Below, piece by piece: positions 8,243-16,330 of a stretch of DNA of 64,000 nt; the first letter of the stretch is position 1, and each line of letters opens with the position of its first letter. Source of the stretch: Mycobacterium sp. ENV421 (GTDB taxonomy: Bacteria; Actinomycetota; Actinomycetes; Mycobacteriales; Mycobacteriaceae); assembly GCF_002887815.1 (NCBI RefSeq), contig NZ_PDHO01000018.1, forward strand, positions 47,894-111,893. The letters are read 5' to 3'. The notes under the pieces were generated by a model, which was not told where the DNA came from, did no database searches, and saw only the letters and a program-made list of their open reading frames with translations. Made by a program: the position numbers and the translations under genes.

Positions 8243-9232
8243 TCATGCCACACGACTGTCGAGCCCGTCGACCACTTCGGAGAATGGCCGGCGCGGGGTG
8301 GCAGGCAGTGGGTCGGCGTTCACCGCCGCCCAGCCGATACGCACCAGCATCTGCGGATAGCCGCTGGTACCGAAGACGTCTTCGCGCACCGCTTGTCGTG
8401 TTTCGCTGATCTCCAGCGGCTCGGTGACCGGGCACGTCGCCAACCCCATGGCGGTGGCCGACAGCAGCACCAGGCTGGTCGCCTCGCCGGCGCGCAACCG
8501 GGCCAGGTCGTCGTCGGTCTCGGTTCCGAGCGCGAGCAGGACGGCGTTGTCCTCGGCGGCAGGCGTTTCCGACGGCTGCGCCAGGATCGGGCCTGCGAAC
8601 ACTCGGGCCGGCAGCGTCGCGTGCTGATCGGGTGCGGGAGTGTTGTGGGCGGGCACTCCCGCCAGCGACCCGTACCGGCCGCTCCAGGCGCTGAGCTCAC
8701 TGAGATAGTCGGCGTCAGCGGCGTGCCTGGACACCGATCGGGCGACGATCTCCGTCAGATGAGGCAGCAGGTCCAGCTGGCGCAGCATCACCCCCGCCCG
8801 TGCGGCGCGGGCACCCATCAACGCGATGTCACCACCGGGTACCGGCCATGAGCTGAAGGTGCGCCGATCGGTACGACGTCGGGTGATCGCGGCGGCCAGG
8901 GTGACGTCGAGTTCACCGGCGGCGAGCGGCTGCACCTCGATCGACGCCAGGTGAGCGCTGTCGGCCGGATCGGGGAACCGCCGGATCGTGGCCTGCCACC
9001 CCAGCGCGGCCAATGCGACGGTGCAATGGTGCAACGCGGCGCCGCAGCTGACGAGCATGTCGCGACGGTCGGGATCGGTGTTCGGCAGGTGTCTGCTGGG
9101 GTCCGCGTACAGATGCAGGCTGCTGGGCCCGACCCGCCAGTGCCAGGGCTGCGAGTTGTGCACCGACGGCGCCCGCATCGCCAGGCTCAGCACAGTCCGA
9201 ATGGTCTCGGGCTCGGGAAACGGCACGCTCAT
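8243..9232 (-). CDS. Acg-family putative NAD(P)H nitroreductase (Rv3131/Rv2032-like)
   Basis: 329 residues. The N-terminal RAPSVHNSQPWHWRV, then LHLYADPSRHLPNTDPDRRDMLVSCGAALHH, are hallmarks of the mycobacterial Acg family, flavin-binding nitroreductase-fold proteins induced by DosR. Acg-type members bind FMN but often lack classical nitroreductase activity, so enzymatic function is uncertain. ATG 9232 follows shortly after the DosR-like box. In M. tuberculosis the homologue Rv3131 also sits beside the devR-devS locus, on the opposite strand, so this arrangement is conserved. An N-terminal extension in the same frame has shadow composition and is rejected. Confidence 0.88.
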   Translation of the reverse strand: MSVPFPEPETIRTVLSLAMRAPSVHNSQPWHWRVGPSSLHLYADPSRHLPNTDPDRRDMLVSCGAALHHCTVALAALGWQATIRRFPDPADSAHLASIEVQPLAAGELDVTLAAAITRRRTDRRTFSSWPVPGGDIALMGARAARAGVMLRQLDLLPHLTEIVARSVSRHAADADYLSELSAWSGRYGSLAGVPAHNTPAPDQHATLPARVFAGPILAQPSETPAAEDNAVLLALGTETDDDLARLRAGEATSLVLLSATAMGLATCPVTEPLEISETRQAVREDVFGTSGYPQMLVRIGWAAVNADPLPATPRRPFSEVVDGLDSRVA

Positions 9233-9266
9233 ACGTCCACTGTCGCCGCGCCACCCAGGATCTGAC

Positions 9267-9281
9267 AGGGGCGTAAGTCCC
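9267..9281 (-). promoter_or_regulatory. Candidate DosR box upstream of nitroreductase-USP operon
   Basis: Read on the minus strand the site is GGGACTTACGCCCCT, which fits GGGACTT-NN-G-N-CCCT at every fixed position. It ends 35 bases before the ATG at 9232. A second, weaker element follows further upstream at about 9287-9306, with one good half-site (AAGTCCCCA on the minus strand). Tandem strong plus weak boxes are common in DosR promoters. Confidence 0.75.
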
Positions 9282-9315
9282 AAGCTGTGGGGACTTGAGT
9301 GGGCTGATCCCAGCG

Positions 9316-10053
9316 TCAGGGATGTCTGCTGGTCACTCCCCCGTCGACCACCAGGTGGGCTCCGGTGATGAACGACGCCTTCGGCGACATCAGGAACGCC
9401 ACCGCCGCGCCGACCTCGTCCGGGTTCCCCAGCCTGCCGATCGGCGCGGCCGCCTCGAAACCCTCGCGCACCTCGTCGACGTCGAGCGCGATCTGCAGCA
9501 TCGGGGTGCGAATGAAGCCGGGGCACACCGCGTTGACCCGGATCCCGTCCGGACCCAGCTGAGCTGCCATCGATCGGGTCAGCCCCAGCAGGCCGGCCTT
9601 GGAGGCGCAGTAGGCCGGGATGAACGGGTTGGCGGTCAGTCCCTCGATGCTCGAGATGCCGACGATCGCGGGGGCTGCACCGACACGGGCGGCCTCCTGC
9701 AGGTGTGGCAGCAGCAGTTGCGACAGGATCGCCTGGGCGCGCAGGTTGACGTCGAGCACCGCATCCCAGGATTCCTCGGTGAAAGCGCCGACCGGTTCGG
9801 CGATGACCCGCCCGGCGGCGTGCACCAGCCCGTCGATTCCGTCCATCGCGGCCGCGGCGGCGTCGACGGCAGCACTCAACGCGTCGCCGTCGCACACGTC
9901 GATCACGGTGTGCGGCATACCGAGTGCCTCGGCCACCTCCGCCACCGCCGGGGCGATGTCCCACAGCGCGACTCGGCGTCCGTCGGCGATCAGCGCCTCG
10001 GCTGAAGCACGGCCGATCCCCGACGCGGCTCCGGTGACGATGACACCACTCAT
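9316..10053 (-). CDS. Short-chain dehydrogenase/reductase (SDR)
   Basis: 245-residue classical SDR. The cofactor loop is TGAASGIG (7-14), the NAG motif is replaced by HAAG (78-81), and the catalytic residues are Ser134/135, Tyr148 and Lys152 (YCASK). WD at 31-32, after the second strand, suggests NAD(H) preference. The C-terminal VVDGG is typical. It should oxidise or reduce a hydroxy/keto group; the substrate is unknown. ATG 10053 has GAGGAGG 7 bases upstream and overlaps the NTF2-fold gene by 4 bases, so the two are translationally coupled. It is the last gene of the minus-strand operon starting at 14641. Confidence 0.85.
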   Translation of the reverse strand: MSGVIVTGAASGIGRASAEALIADGRRVALWDIAPAVAEVAEALGMPHTVIDVCDGDALSAAVDAAAAAMDGIDGLVHAAGRVIAEPVGAFTEESWDAVLDVNLRAQAILSQLLLPHLQEAARVGAAPAIVGISSIEGLTANPFIPAYCASKAGLLGLTRSMAAQLGPDGIRVNAVCPGFIRTPMLQIALDVDEVREGFEAAAPIGRLGNPDEVGAAVAFLMSPKASFITGAHLVVDGGVTSRHP

Positions 10054-10508
10054 GTGTCGGCCTCCTCGGTCAACTTCGCCCGCCTGAGCGGACTCGGCGG
10101 ATTGTCGAACCAGAGGTTCTCCTCGCGCAGCTGCCTGCTGCGCCATCCGCTGTCGGTGCGGACCATAACGTGGTGGTAGTAACCGCCGCACGCGCTTGTC
10201 TCAGTCGCGCCCGGCAGCAGCATAGGGTTGTAGAACATGGCTCGCACTGTTGCGGTGTCACCGTCGATGTCCGCCTCGATGTTGGTGACGAAGTGTTGCG
10301 TCATCGGCATCAGCACCAGCGATCGCTCCAGCCAGGAGCAGACCTCGTCGCGGCCGTCCTCCGGGCCGCCGACGGAGCTGTAATCGAGACGGGCATCGTC
10401 GGTGAACAAGGACCGCAGCAGATCCCAGTCATGGGTGTCGACTGCCCGGGCGTAACGGTGCAGGACCGACGCGATCTCGAGTTCGTCGCTGACGCGCTGC
10501 ACGTCCAT
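10050..10508 (-). CDS. SnoaL/NTF2-fold protein
   Basis: 152 residues with the cone-shaped NTF2-fold pattern: an N-terminal helix (ELEIASVLHRYARAVDTHDWDLLRSLFTDDA) and then beta strands with HFVTNIEADIDGDTATVRAMF. Such proteins in mycobacteria are SnoaL-type isomerases/dehydratases or ligand-binding partners in lipid and steroid metabolism. The region resembles the small-subunit-like SnoaL_4 group. An Asp-His pair (DTHDW) is retained, but no specific activity can be assigned. It overlaps the SDR by 4 bases and starts 2 bases after the ferredoxin-like gene. Confidence 0.7.
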   Translation of the reverse strand: MDVQRVSDELEIASVLHRYARAVDTHDWDLLRSLFTDDARLDYSSVGGPEDGRDEVCSWLERSLVLMPMTQHFVTNIEADIDGDTATVRAMFYNPMLLPGATETSACGGYYHHVMVRTDSGWRSRQLREENLWFDNPPSPLRRAKLTEEADT

Positions 10509-10510
10509 CG

Positions 10511-10714
10511 TCACCTCTTGTGTAGGAAGCCGTTGTGGCGCTTGCGTTCCGCCGAGTCGGCCGCGTCGATGATGGCACGAACCGTGCGTCGGCAGCGGCC
10601 GCATTCGGCGCCCGCTCCGCACGCCTTCGCGACCTGTTTGGTGGTGGTGGCGCCCGCCTCGACGGCCTCGGCCACCACCTGGCTCGTGACACCGTTGCAA
10701 AGGCAGACGAACAT
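10511..10714 (-). CDS. Bacterioferritin-associated-ferredoxin-like [2Fe-2S] protein
   Basis: 67 residues. MFVCLCNGVT at the start and CGAGAECGRCRRTV place cysteines 4, 6, 38 and 41 exactly as in the Bfd/BFD-like [2Fe-2S] fold. In iron metabolism Bfd releases iron from bacterioferritin. Here no ferritin gene is near and the gene sits inside a lipid/CoA operon, so it may instead serve as a small electron carrier or iron donor. ATG 10714 is the natural start because MFVCLC is the usual N-terminus of the family. Confidence 0.85.
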   Translation of the reverse strand: MFVCLCNGVTSQVVAEAVEAGATTTKQVAKACGAGAECGRCRRTVRAIIDAADSAERKRHNGFLHKR

Positions 10715-10724
10715 CGGTTGATCC

Positions 10725-11363
10725 TCAGCCGGTTTCGTCCAGCCGCATGATGTGCTGCAGCCGGCCGACGAAGACCGGCGGGTAGGCCCCGACTCCGGTG
10801 TGGCCCATCCACTCCGCCGCCACGTCGGGATGACTCACCCAGTCGGAGGCGTCGGCTTCGTCGTCGAGTTCTTGCAGGATCATCACTTCGTGGTCGTCGT
10901 CGAAGGCCTTGAAGATGCGTACGGCCCGCACCCCGGCGGCCTCAAACCGCGGCAGTCCCTGGTGAACTCGCCCGATCATCGCGGGGACGTCGTCGACCGC
11001 GGCGATCGCCCCGACGATCACCCCCGGCGGGGTCGCCTCGGACGGCTCGACGAGCGTGACCTTGTCCACCGTCTCGCCGGCGAAGATGGCAGGGATGTCG
11101 TCGAGCCCCACAGCGTCGAACCAGTTGAGGAACACCCGCGAGCGCAAGACCTCGAGGATGGGCTCTTTGCTCCGCAGTGAGATGGTGACCATGACGCGAC
11201 CACGCTCACGCGTCGAGGTGTAGACCAACACGTAATGCGCGCCGAGCTCGGCGAGCGCGGACTCGCTGCGTTGCAGCACCGGCCAGACCCGGCTGGGATC
11301 CGGGACCCGGTAGTCCATAGCCAGCACGAGCGTGTGGGTCTCGACCTCCGCCGCGCCGTCCAT
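10725..11363 (-). CDS. Conserved protein with two ferredoxin-like (dimeric alpha/beta-barrel) halves
   Basis: 212 residues, not confidently recognised. Two halves of about 100 residues each begin with a strand (LVLAMDYRV; VIVGAIAAV), contain a helix (SRVWPVLQRSESALAELG; VPAMIGRVHQGLPRFEAAG) and then strands (HYVLVYTSTRERGRVMVTISL; RAVRIFKAFDDDHEVMILQEL). This looks like a tandem ABM/EthD-type dimeric alpha/beta barrel. The second half ends WVSHPDVAAEWM, like the substrate-side helix of heme-independent monooxygenase-fold proteins. No catalytic residue can be named. It is cotranscribed with the neighbouring acyl-CoA ligase and small proteins. Confidence 0.6.
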   Translation of the reverse strand: MDGAAEVETHTLVLAMDYRVPDPSRVWPVLQRSESALAELGAHYVLVYTSTRERGRVMVTISLRSKEPILEVLRSRVFLNWFDAVGLDDIPAIFAGETVDKVTLVEPSEATPPGVIVGAIAAVDDVPAMIGRVHQGLPRFEAAGVRAVRIFKAFDDDHEVMILQELDDEADASDWVSHPDVAAEWMGHTGVGAYPPVFVGRLQHIMRLDETG

Positions 11364-11371
11364 GCCGACGC

Positions 11372-11674
11372 CTAGTCGCTGGCCGGCAGCGGTTTTGCGG
11401 TCTTCTGCTCCAACGGTGTGGTGCCGACACTGAGACTGCCGGCTCCGGCCTTGGTGACCAGAAGTTCGGCGCCGTCGGAGTCGACGTAACGCTTACCCAT
11501 CACAGTGCCGCCGGAGAACTCCGGATCCAGTTGCGCGCCTTCGGTTTTCTCGCCATCCAGCGGGATCATCGGGACGCCGCCGGCCCGCAGGTCGTCGAGA
11601 CTTTCCGATGAGCGCACGACGATCACCTGGGTGTCGCATACCTGGCTCTGCAGTCGGGTGCCGGTCTTGATCAT
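11372..11674 (-). CDS. Conserved hypothetical protein, 100 aa
   Basis: No domain recognised. The protein begins IKTGTRLQSQVCDTQVIVVRS and contains a single cysteine (13), a GGVPM turn and an acidic middle. It is soluble with no signal peptide or membrane segment. Its start, with GGAGG 5 bases before the ATG, and a 15-base gap to the acyl-CoA ligase stop show that it is part of the ligase operon. Small proteins with a similar N-terminal pattern occur next to acyl-CoA ligases in other actinobacteria as far as I recall, which would suggest a pathway-linked role, but that is memory, not a search. Confidence 0.65.
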   Translation of the reverse strand: MIKTGTRLQSQVCDTQVIVVRSSESLDDLRAGGVPMIPLDGEKTEGAQLDPEFSGGTVMGKRYVDSDGAELLVTKAGAGSLSVGTTPLEQKTAKPLPASD

Positions 11675-11689
11675 GTTGTCCTCCTGGGA

Positions 11690-13186
11690 TCACGGGGTGG
11701 CGGTCGGCGACTTGAGCTCGTCGGCAAGCTGGCGGCGAAGCACCTTGCCGGTCGGTGTGGTGGGCAATTCGTGGCGGAACACCACCCGGTCCGGGGTGCG
11801 TGAACCACGCAGCTGGGTGCGCACATGGGCGCGCAGGTCTTCCGGATCCGGGGTGATGTCGGCGACGGGCACGACGACGGCGACCATGATCTGGCCCCAT
11901 TCGTCATCTTCGACGCCGACGACGGCGACGTCCCGCACGTGGGGATGTTCGACGAGGACGTCCTCCACCTCCGCCGGGGCGATGTTCTCCCCGCCGCGGA
12001 TGATGGTGTCGTCGGAGCGTCCGCCGATGAACAGGTATCCGTCGGCATCGAGGTAGGCGACATCCTTGGTGGGGAACCAGCCTTCGGCGTCGAGCACCGA
12101 GCCGATCTCGGCGTAGCGGCCCGACACCTGATCGCCGCGGACGTAGAGCTCGCCGACCTCCTCGGGGCCCAGGACCGTACCGTCGTCGGCGCGGATCTGC
12201 ACCTCGATCCCCGGCACGGGCTGACCGACCGAGCCGAGCCTCTTGCGGGCGGACTCGTCAGCGGCCGCATGCGCCGCCCGGTGGTCGTCCGGGCTGAGAA
12301 CGGCGATGGTGGAACTGGTTTCGGTCAGGCCGTAGGCGTTGACGAAGCCCACCGCGGGCAGCAGCTCGAGCGCCTTGCGTACCAGGGGCAGGGCAACTTT
12401 GGAGCCGCCGTATGCCAGTGACCGCAGCGACGGCAACGGCGTGGGGTTGGTCTCCAGCTCGGTGATGATGCGATCGAGCATCGTCGGCACCACGGTGGCG
12501 CTGGTGACCGCTTCGGTGGAGGCCAGCCGGATCCACTCGCGCGCGTCGAACTTGGGCAGGTACACCATCTTTCGGCCGGCGTACAGATTCGACAGCGCCG
12601 CACTGACGCCGGCGATGTGGTACGGCGGCACGCAGATCAGTGCGGCGTCTCCGGGCTCGGCGGACGCGAACTCGACAGTGCCGGTCACATAGCTGGTGAG
12701 GTTGTTGTGCGACAGCTCGACGGCTTTGGGCCGCGACGTGGTCCCGGAGGTGAACAGCACCACCGCGATGTCGTCGGGATCCGGGAATTCGGCGACCGGC
12801 TCGGCCGTCGCTGCCGCGGCCAGGAACTCCCGTGATTCGATTCGCGCAGCACCCAAACCGGCCACCACGTCGCCGTATTCGGCGTCGAAGACGATCAACG
12901 GGTCGGGTAGCCGGTCGATGAGTTCGGCCAGCGCCTCGGCCGACAGGCGATAGTTCAGCGGCGTGAACGCCCGTGCGGCACGCGCCGAGGCGAAGATGAG
13001 CAGCGGCAGCATGACCCCGCCGAGGCCGACGTAGACCACGCTGCCGGCACCGCGGGAGTCAATGACGCCCGCCCCGCCGTCGGCGAGCGTGTTCAGCTCG
13101 CCCACGGTGAGTCGCTGGTCGTCGCTGACCACCCCGACGCGCTCGGCATCGGAGGCGGCCATCTCCAACAACAGTGCCACGCTCAT
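11690..13186 (-). CDS. Acyl-CoA ligase (ANL superfamily, FadD-type)
   Basis: 498-residue adenylate-forming enzyme. The P-loop LFTSGTTSRP lies at 145-154, the A5 motif in AYGLTETSS, the A7 motif in YVRGDQVSGRYAE, and the A10 catalytic lysine in TPTGKVLRRQL near the C-terminus. It should activate a carboxylic acid through an acyl-adenylate to the CoA thioester in the cytoplasm. It is somewhat shorter than typical FadD proteins, with an abbreviated N-terminal subdomain. It sits between the Mce-associated genes and the small-protein genes of the same operon, pointing to activation of an imported lipid-like acid. The substrate is not readable from the sequence. Confidence 0.87.
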   Translation of the reverse strand: MSVALLLEMAASDAERVGVVSDDQRLTVGELNTLADGGAGVIDSRGAGSVVYVGLGGVMLPLLIFASARAARAFTPLNYRLSAEALAELIDRLPDPLIVFDAEYGDVVAGLGAARIESREFLAAAATAEPVAEFPDPDDIAVVLFTSGTTSRPKAVELSHNNLTSYVTGTVEFASAEPGDAALICVPPYHIAGVSAALSNLYAGRKMVYLPKFDAREWIRLASTEAVTSATVVPTMLDRIITELETNPTPLPSLRSLAYGGSKVALPLVRKALELLPAVGFVNAYGLTETSSTIAVLSPDDHRAAHAAADESARKRLGSVGQPVPGIEVQIRADDGTVLGPEEVGELYVRGDQVSGRYAEIGSVLDAEGWFPTKDVAYLDADGYLFIGGRSDDTIIRGGENIAPAEVEDVLVEHPHVRDVAVVGVEDDEWGQIMVAVVVPVADITPDPEDLRAHVRTQLRGSRTPDRVVFRHELPTTPTGKVLRRQLADELKSPTATP

Positions 13187-13211
13187 CGATTGGTCCTCCT
13201 GCTCAGCTGGC

Positions 13212-13892
13212 CTAGATCGGATTGAATTCGGAGATCAACCAGTGGCCGTCGGTCTTGGTCAGCTTCACCATGACGCTGCTGGTCGCCAGGGCCGGATCGG
13301 GCCGATCCTTGCTGGTGGTCACCTGATTGACGAAGACCAGCACTGTCGCGTCACCGGGGTGCATCTCCGAGAGCGCCGCCCGCGCGACGGTCGCCTCGGT
13401 TTTGACGCCCTTCTGCTTGGCCGCCGGTGCGACGATCTGGTCGGTGAATTGGCTGTAGTACTTGAGGAATTCGCCGGTGAGGTGCGCCTTGGCGTTGGCC
13501 AGGTCCTTGTCAAGGCTGTCCGGGGAGTACGACAGCAAGGCCACCGTGCCGTCGCGGGCGGCGTTGATCGCCTGCTGCTGAGCCGCGGAATTGGTCTGCT
13601 GATCCGGCCGGTACAACCACCAGTAGACGCCGCCGGCGGCACCCGCGGAAGCGACCAGCAATACCACCAGCAGGACCGCCGCCCAGTGCCTACCGGCCCA
13701 ACTCAGCGGACCGCGCCGTGCACCCGAGGCCGGGGTTTCGGCTTCGGTAGTGGCTTCGCCAGCGGTGTCGTCCCCCTCGGCGGCCTCGGCGGTGGTTTCC
13801 GCATCCAGTTCCGTAGCGGTCGACTCCTCGTCGACGACGGCTACCTCTGTGTTGTCGCCCTCAACAGGCTCGGTGGTCTTGTCACTGCTCAT
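13212..13892 (-). CDS. Mce-associated membrane protein (Mam-type)
   Basis: 226 residues: an acidic N-terminal cytoplasmic tail (about 1-65), one membrane helix (AAVLLVVLLVASAGAAGGVYWW) and an extracytoplasmic domain with QQQAINAARDGTVALLSYSPDSLDKDLANAKAHLTGEFLKYYSQFTD, the hallmark of Mce-associated proteins. Such proteins stabilise or assist Mce lipid importers. No mce gene is in the window, so this is an orphan Mam. It overlaps its upstream paralogue by 4 bases. Earlier in-frame residues are shadow sequence from the paralogue's 3' end. Confidence 0.82.
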   Translation of the reverse strand: MSSDKTTEPVEGDNTEVAVVDEESTATELDAETTAEAAEGDDTAGEATTEAETPASGARRGPLSWAGRHWAAVLLVVLLVASAGAAGGVYWWLYRPDQQTNSAAQQQAINAARDGTVALLSYSPDSLDKDLANAKAHLTGEFLKYYSQFTDQIVAPAAKQKGVKTEATVARAALSEMHPGDATVLVFVNQVTTSKDRPDPALATSSVMVKLTKTDGHWLISEFNPI

Positions 13893-14641
13893 GGCACAAA
13901 CTCCACATTCGACATCTTGTATTGGGCACCATCTCGCGCGACAGTCACGCTCATCCGCCATGCGCGCGGATCCTGATGTGCCCCATTGGCATTGGTTACG
14001 GTCGAAGAAGCAGCCAGCAGCACCACGCCGGTGTCGCCGCTCTCTTTCTCCAACGCGGCAGATTTGACCGTGCCGACGGTGACCGCCTTGGACTGCTCAG
14101 CGGTCTTGACGAAATCGTCTGCACCCCTGGTGAAATCGTCCTTGAACGTTCCTGTGGACAAGTCGATGACGTGCTGGACGTCGGCCTTGGCCCGGTTGTA
14201 ATCGATGGACAGCAGCGCTATCACGCCCTCGCGCGCCGCGGCCACCAACTCGGCTTGATGCGCTCGTTGGGCGACGACCTTCTGGTGCGCGACGAGCATC
14301 AGACCGGTCACCACCATCGATGCGATGGCAAGAATGACGACCACCGCCACCGCCACCGTGACCGCACCGATGCGAGCCCACCAGCCGCGGGGCTCGAGCT
14401 CGGCGTCGTCGTCGTAGTCTTCCGCCTCGCCGTCGAAGTCGTCGTCGCCGTCGAAGTCGGCGTCGGCGTCGGCGGGATCCTCATCCGTGGAATCGGGCTC
14501 CGCACCTCGCAAGCGCGCCGCGGTGGCCTTGGCGCGCGCCGCTTCGGCTCGGGCTTCGGCCTCGGCGGCTTCGGCCTCGGCGAGCTCGGCCAGCGCTTCT
14601 GAGACGGCCTTCTCGTTGACCTCAGCCGCCATGGCACCCAC
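13889..14641 (-). CDS. Mce-associated membrane protein (Mam-type), paralogue
   Basis: About 250 residues with the same architecture as its neighbour. A long Ala/Glu-rich N-terminal segment (likely helical or coiled coil, about 5-45) leads into a run of aspartates, one membrane helix (VTVAVAVVVILAIASMVVTGLML) and a periplasmic domain with AAREGVIALLSIDYNRAKADVQHVIDLSTGTFKDDF. The GTG at 14641 or the ATG at 14632 could start it; no strong ribosome-binding site separates them. It is the first gene of the minus-strand operon running to 9316, with the Mam pair followed by an acyl-CoA ligase. Confidence 0.82.
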   Translation of the reverse strand: MGAMAAEVNEKAVSEALAELAEAEAAEAEARAEAARAKATAARLRGAEPDSTDEDPADADADFDGDDDFDGEAEDYDDDAELEPRGWWARIGAVTVAVAVVVILAIASMVVTGLMLVAHQKVVAQRAHQAELVAAAREGVIALLSIDYNRAKADVQHVIDLSTGTFKDDFTRGADDFVKTAEQSKAVTVGTVKSAALEKESGDTGVVLLAASSTVTNANGAHQDPRAWRMSVTVARDGAQYKMSNVEFVP

Positions 14642-14783
14642 ACATGTCTTTGCGGTCCGGCACGCGGCGCGCTACAGCAGATATGCGTCGCATGTCGGAC
14701 TCCTCTCTGGACCAAACATCCCGCCAGCGTACGGGCGACCACTGTGCGGTCCGCCACACGTACGACCGACGCGCGATAACCGG

Positions 14784-14800
14784 TGAGAATGACATTATCA
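14784..14800. promoter_or_regulatory. Palindrome TGAGAAT-N3-ATTATCA (candidate operator)
   Basis: Seven-base arms with one mismatch and a 3-base spacer, lying about 145 bases upstream of the Mce-associated gene start. It belongs to a set of four similar palindromes in this window (14784, 17540, 35021, 48555). On the minus strand TAATGT inside it could also act as a -10 element. Confidence 0.5.
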
Positions 14801-14862
14801 TCAGGCGGTAAATGGACTCGATACACCGGCGCATACGACGCTTAAATTACGCATTCTTAGTG

Positions 14863-14879
14863 CGGAAATGATATTTCCG
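14863..14879. repeat. Inverted repeat CGGAAAT-N3-ATTTCCG
   Basis: Perfect 7-bp arms with a 3-base loop, 6 bases after the stop of the minus-strand FadD3-like gene. It may be a weak terminator for that operon; no T-run follows on the minus strand, so an operator role is also possible. Confidence 0.4.
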
Positions 14880-14884
14880 GATAC

Positions 14885-16330
14885 TCAGCGCAGCTGGTCC
14901 TTCATCACCTTGCCGGTCGCGTTCAGCGGTAGGCCCTCGACGAATACGACCGACCGGGGCACCTTGAAACCGGCCATCCGGTCTCGGCTCCAGGCCATCA
15001 GATCGTCCGCCGACAGCGGAGGGTCCCCTTTCAGCACCACGAACGCCTTGCCGACCTGACCGAGCCGCTCGTCGGGCACCCCGATCACCGCCGCCTGCGC
15101 GACAGCGGGGTGTTCCATCAGGAAGCCCTCGATCTCGGCCGGGTAGGCGTTGAAGCCGCCCACGATGAACATGTCCTTCTTGCGCCCGACGATTTTCAGG
15201 CGTCCCGACTCGGTGAAGCTGCCGAGGTCTCCGGTGTGCAGCCAGCCGTCGACGTCGATGGCCTCCGCTGTGGCCGCCGGATCGTCGAAATAGCCCTGCA
15301 TGACGCTGTAGCCCCGGACCAGCACTTCGCCGTCGTCGGCGATGCGCACCTCGACTCCGTCGCACGGCACGCCAGCCGTGGTGGCGACGTCTTCGAACGA
15401 GTCCCCCGGCCGGGACAGCGTCGCGGTGCCGGCCTCGGTGAGCCCGTAGCCGGTGGCCAGTGTGCGGAACGGCAGTTCCTCGTGCACCCGGCGGACAAGT
15501 TCGACCGGAATGTCGGCGGCACCGGTCACCCCGGCCCGCAGCGTGGCGAGCTTGCTCTTGTCCGGCACCGCCAGCAGCGAGTGATAGAGCGTCGGTGGCC
15601 CCGGCAGCATCGTGATTTTCTCGGCCGCGATCAGCTCGACAACGCGCTCGACATCGAAGACCGGAACGGGCAGCATCGTTGCGCCCCGGATGAAGGTGGC
15701 GATGCAGCCGGCCTTGTATCCGAAGGTGTGGAAGAACGGGTTGACGATCAGGTAGCGATCGCCTCGCCGCAGATCGGCCAGATCGCACCACTCGGCGTAC
15801 ATCCGCAGGTTCTGCAGATGATTCATCATCACGCCCTTAGGCCGGCCGGTGGTACCCGAGGTGTAGATGATGTCGGCGATGTCGGTTCCGCCGACCTCCC
15901 GCTGCGTGGGTTGGCCGTCGTCGAGAAAGCCGGACTTCAGGTCGATCGCAGGCACACCGGCCGGGACGATGAAATCCTGTCCCAGGAAACCTTTCTCGAC
16001 CAGGACCGCCTTGGCACCGCTGCGGGTGATGATGTCGGCGGCCTCGGCCTGCTTGTAGCGGGTGCTGACCGGGACGACGATGCCGCCCGCGGTGAGCACC
16101 CCGAAGGCCGCGATCATCCACTGCGCGGAGTTGGGCGCCCAGATGGCGACCCGGTCACCCTTCTCGACGCCGACGTTCGCGAACGCGCCTGCCGCACAAC
16201 GCACCCGGTGCGCGACCTCAGCGAAAGACAGTCGCAGCGGACCGTCGACGACCGCTTCCGAGTCGCCGAATCGGTCCGCCGCGCTCAAGACCATCTCAGG
16301 GATGGTCTGCCAGGGTGTTTCTCGAATCAC
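14885..16330 (-). CDS. FadD3-like acyl-CoA ligase
   Basis: 481-residue ANL-superfamily ligase. The P-loop is IIYTSGTTGRPKG, followed by NPFFHTFGYKAG, A5 motif TGYGLTEAGT, A7 motif DGWLHTGD, KDMFIVGGFNAYPAEIE, and the A10 lysine in LNATGKVMKDQL. The string FFH.FGYKAG and overall layout recall FadD3, which activates a steroid C/D-ring propionate in mycobacteria, but the surrounding genes are not the usual fadD3 locus, so only a family-level call is made. It overlaps the amidohydrolase gene upstream by 4 bases; the two form an operon behind the palindrome at 17541. Confidence 0.85.
   Translation of the reverse strand: MIRETPWQTIPEMVLSAADRFGDSEAVVDGPLRLSFAEVAHRVRCAAGAFANVGVEKGDRVAIWAPNSAQWMIAAFGVLTAGGIVVPVSTRYKQAEAADIITRSGAKAVLVEKGFLGQDFIVPAGVPAIDLKSGFLDDGQPTQREVGGTDIADIIYTSGTTGRPKGVMMNHLQNLRMYAEWCDLADLRRGDRYLIVNPFFHTFGYKAGCIATFIRGATMLPVPVFDVERVVELIAAEKITMLPGPPTLYHSLLAVPDKSKLATLRAGVTGAADIPVELVRRVHEELPFRTLATGYGLTEAGTATLSRPGDSFEDVATTAGVPCDGVEVRIADDGEVLVRGYSVMQGYFDDPAATAEAIDVDGWLHTGDLGSFTESGRLKIVGRKKDMFIVGGFNAYPAEIEGFLMEHPAVAQAAVIGVPDERLGQVGKAFVVLKGDPPLSADDLMAWSRDRMAGFKVPRSVVFVEGLPLNATGKVMKDQLR

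Noticed and set aside
8243..9964. 573-residue frame covering the nitroreductase and part of the SDR
   Set aside because: Only the segment from 9232 matches the Acg family; the rest is out-of-frame SDR sequence.
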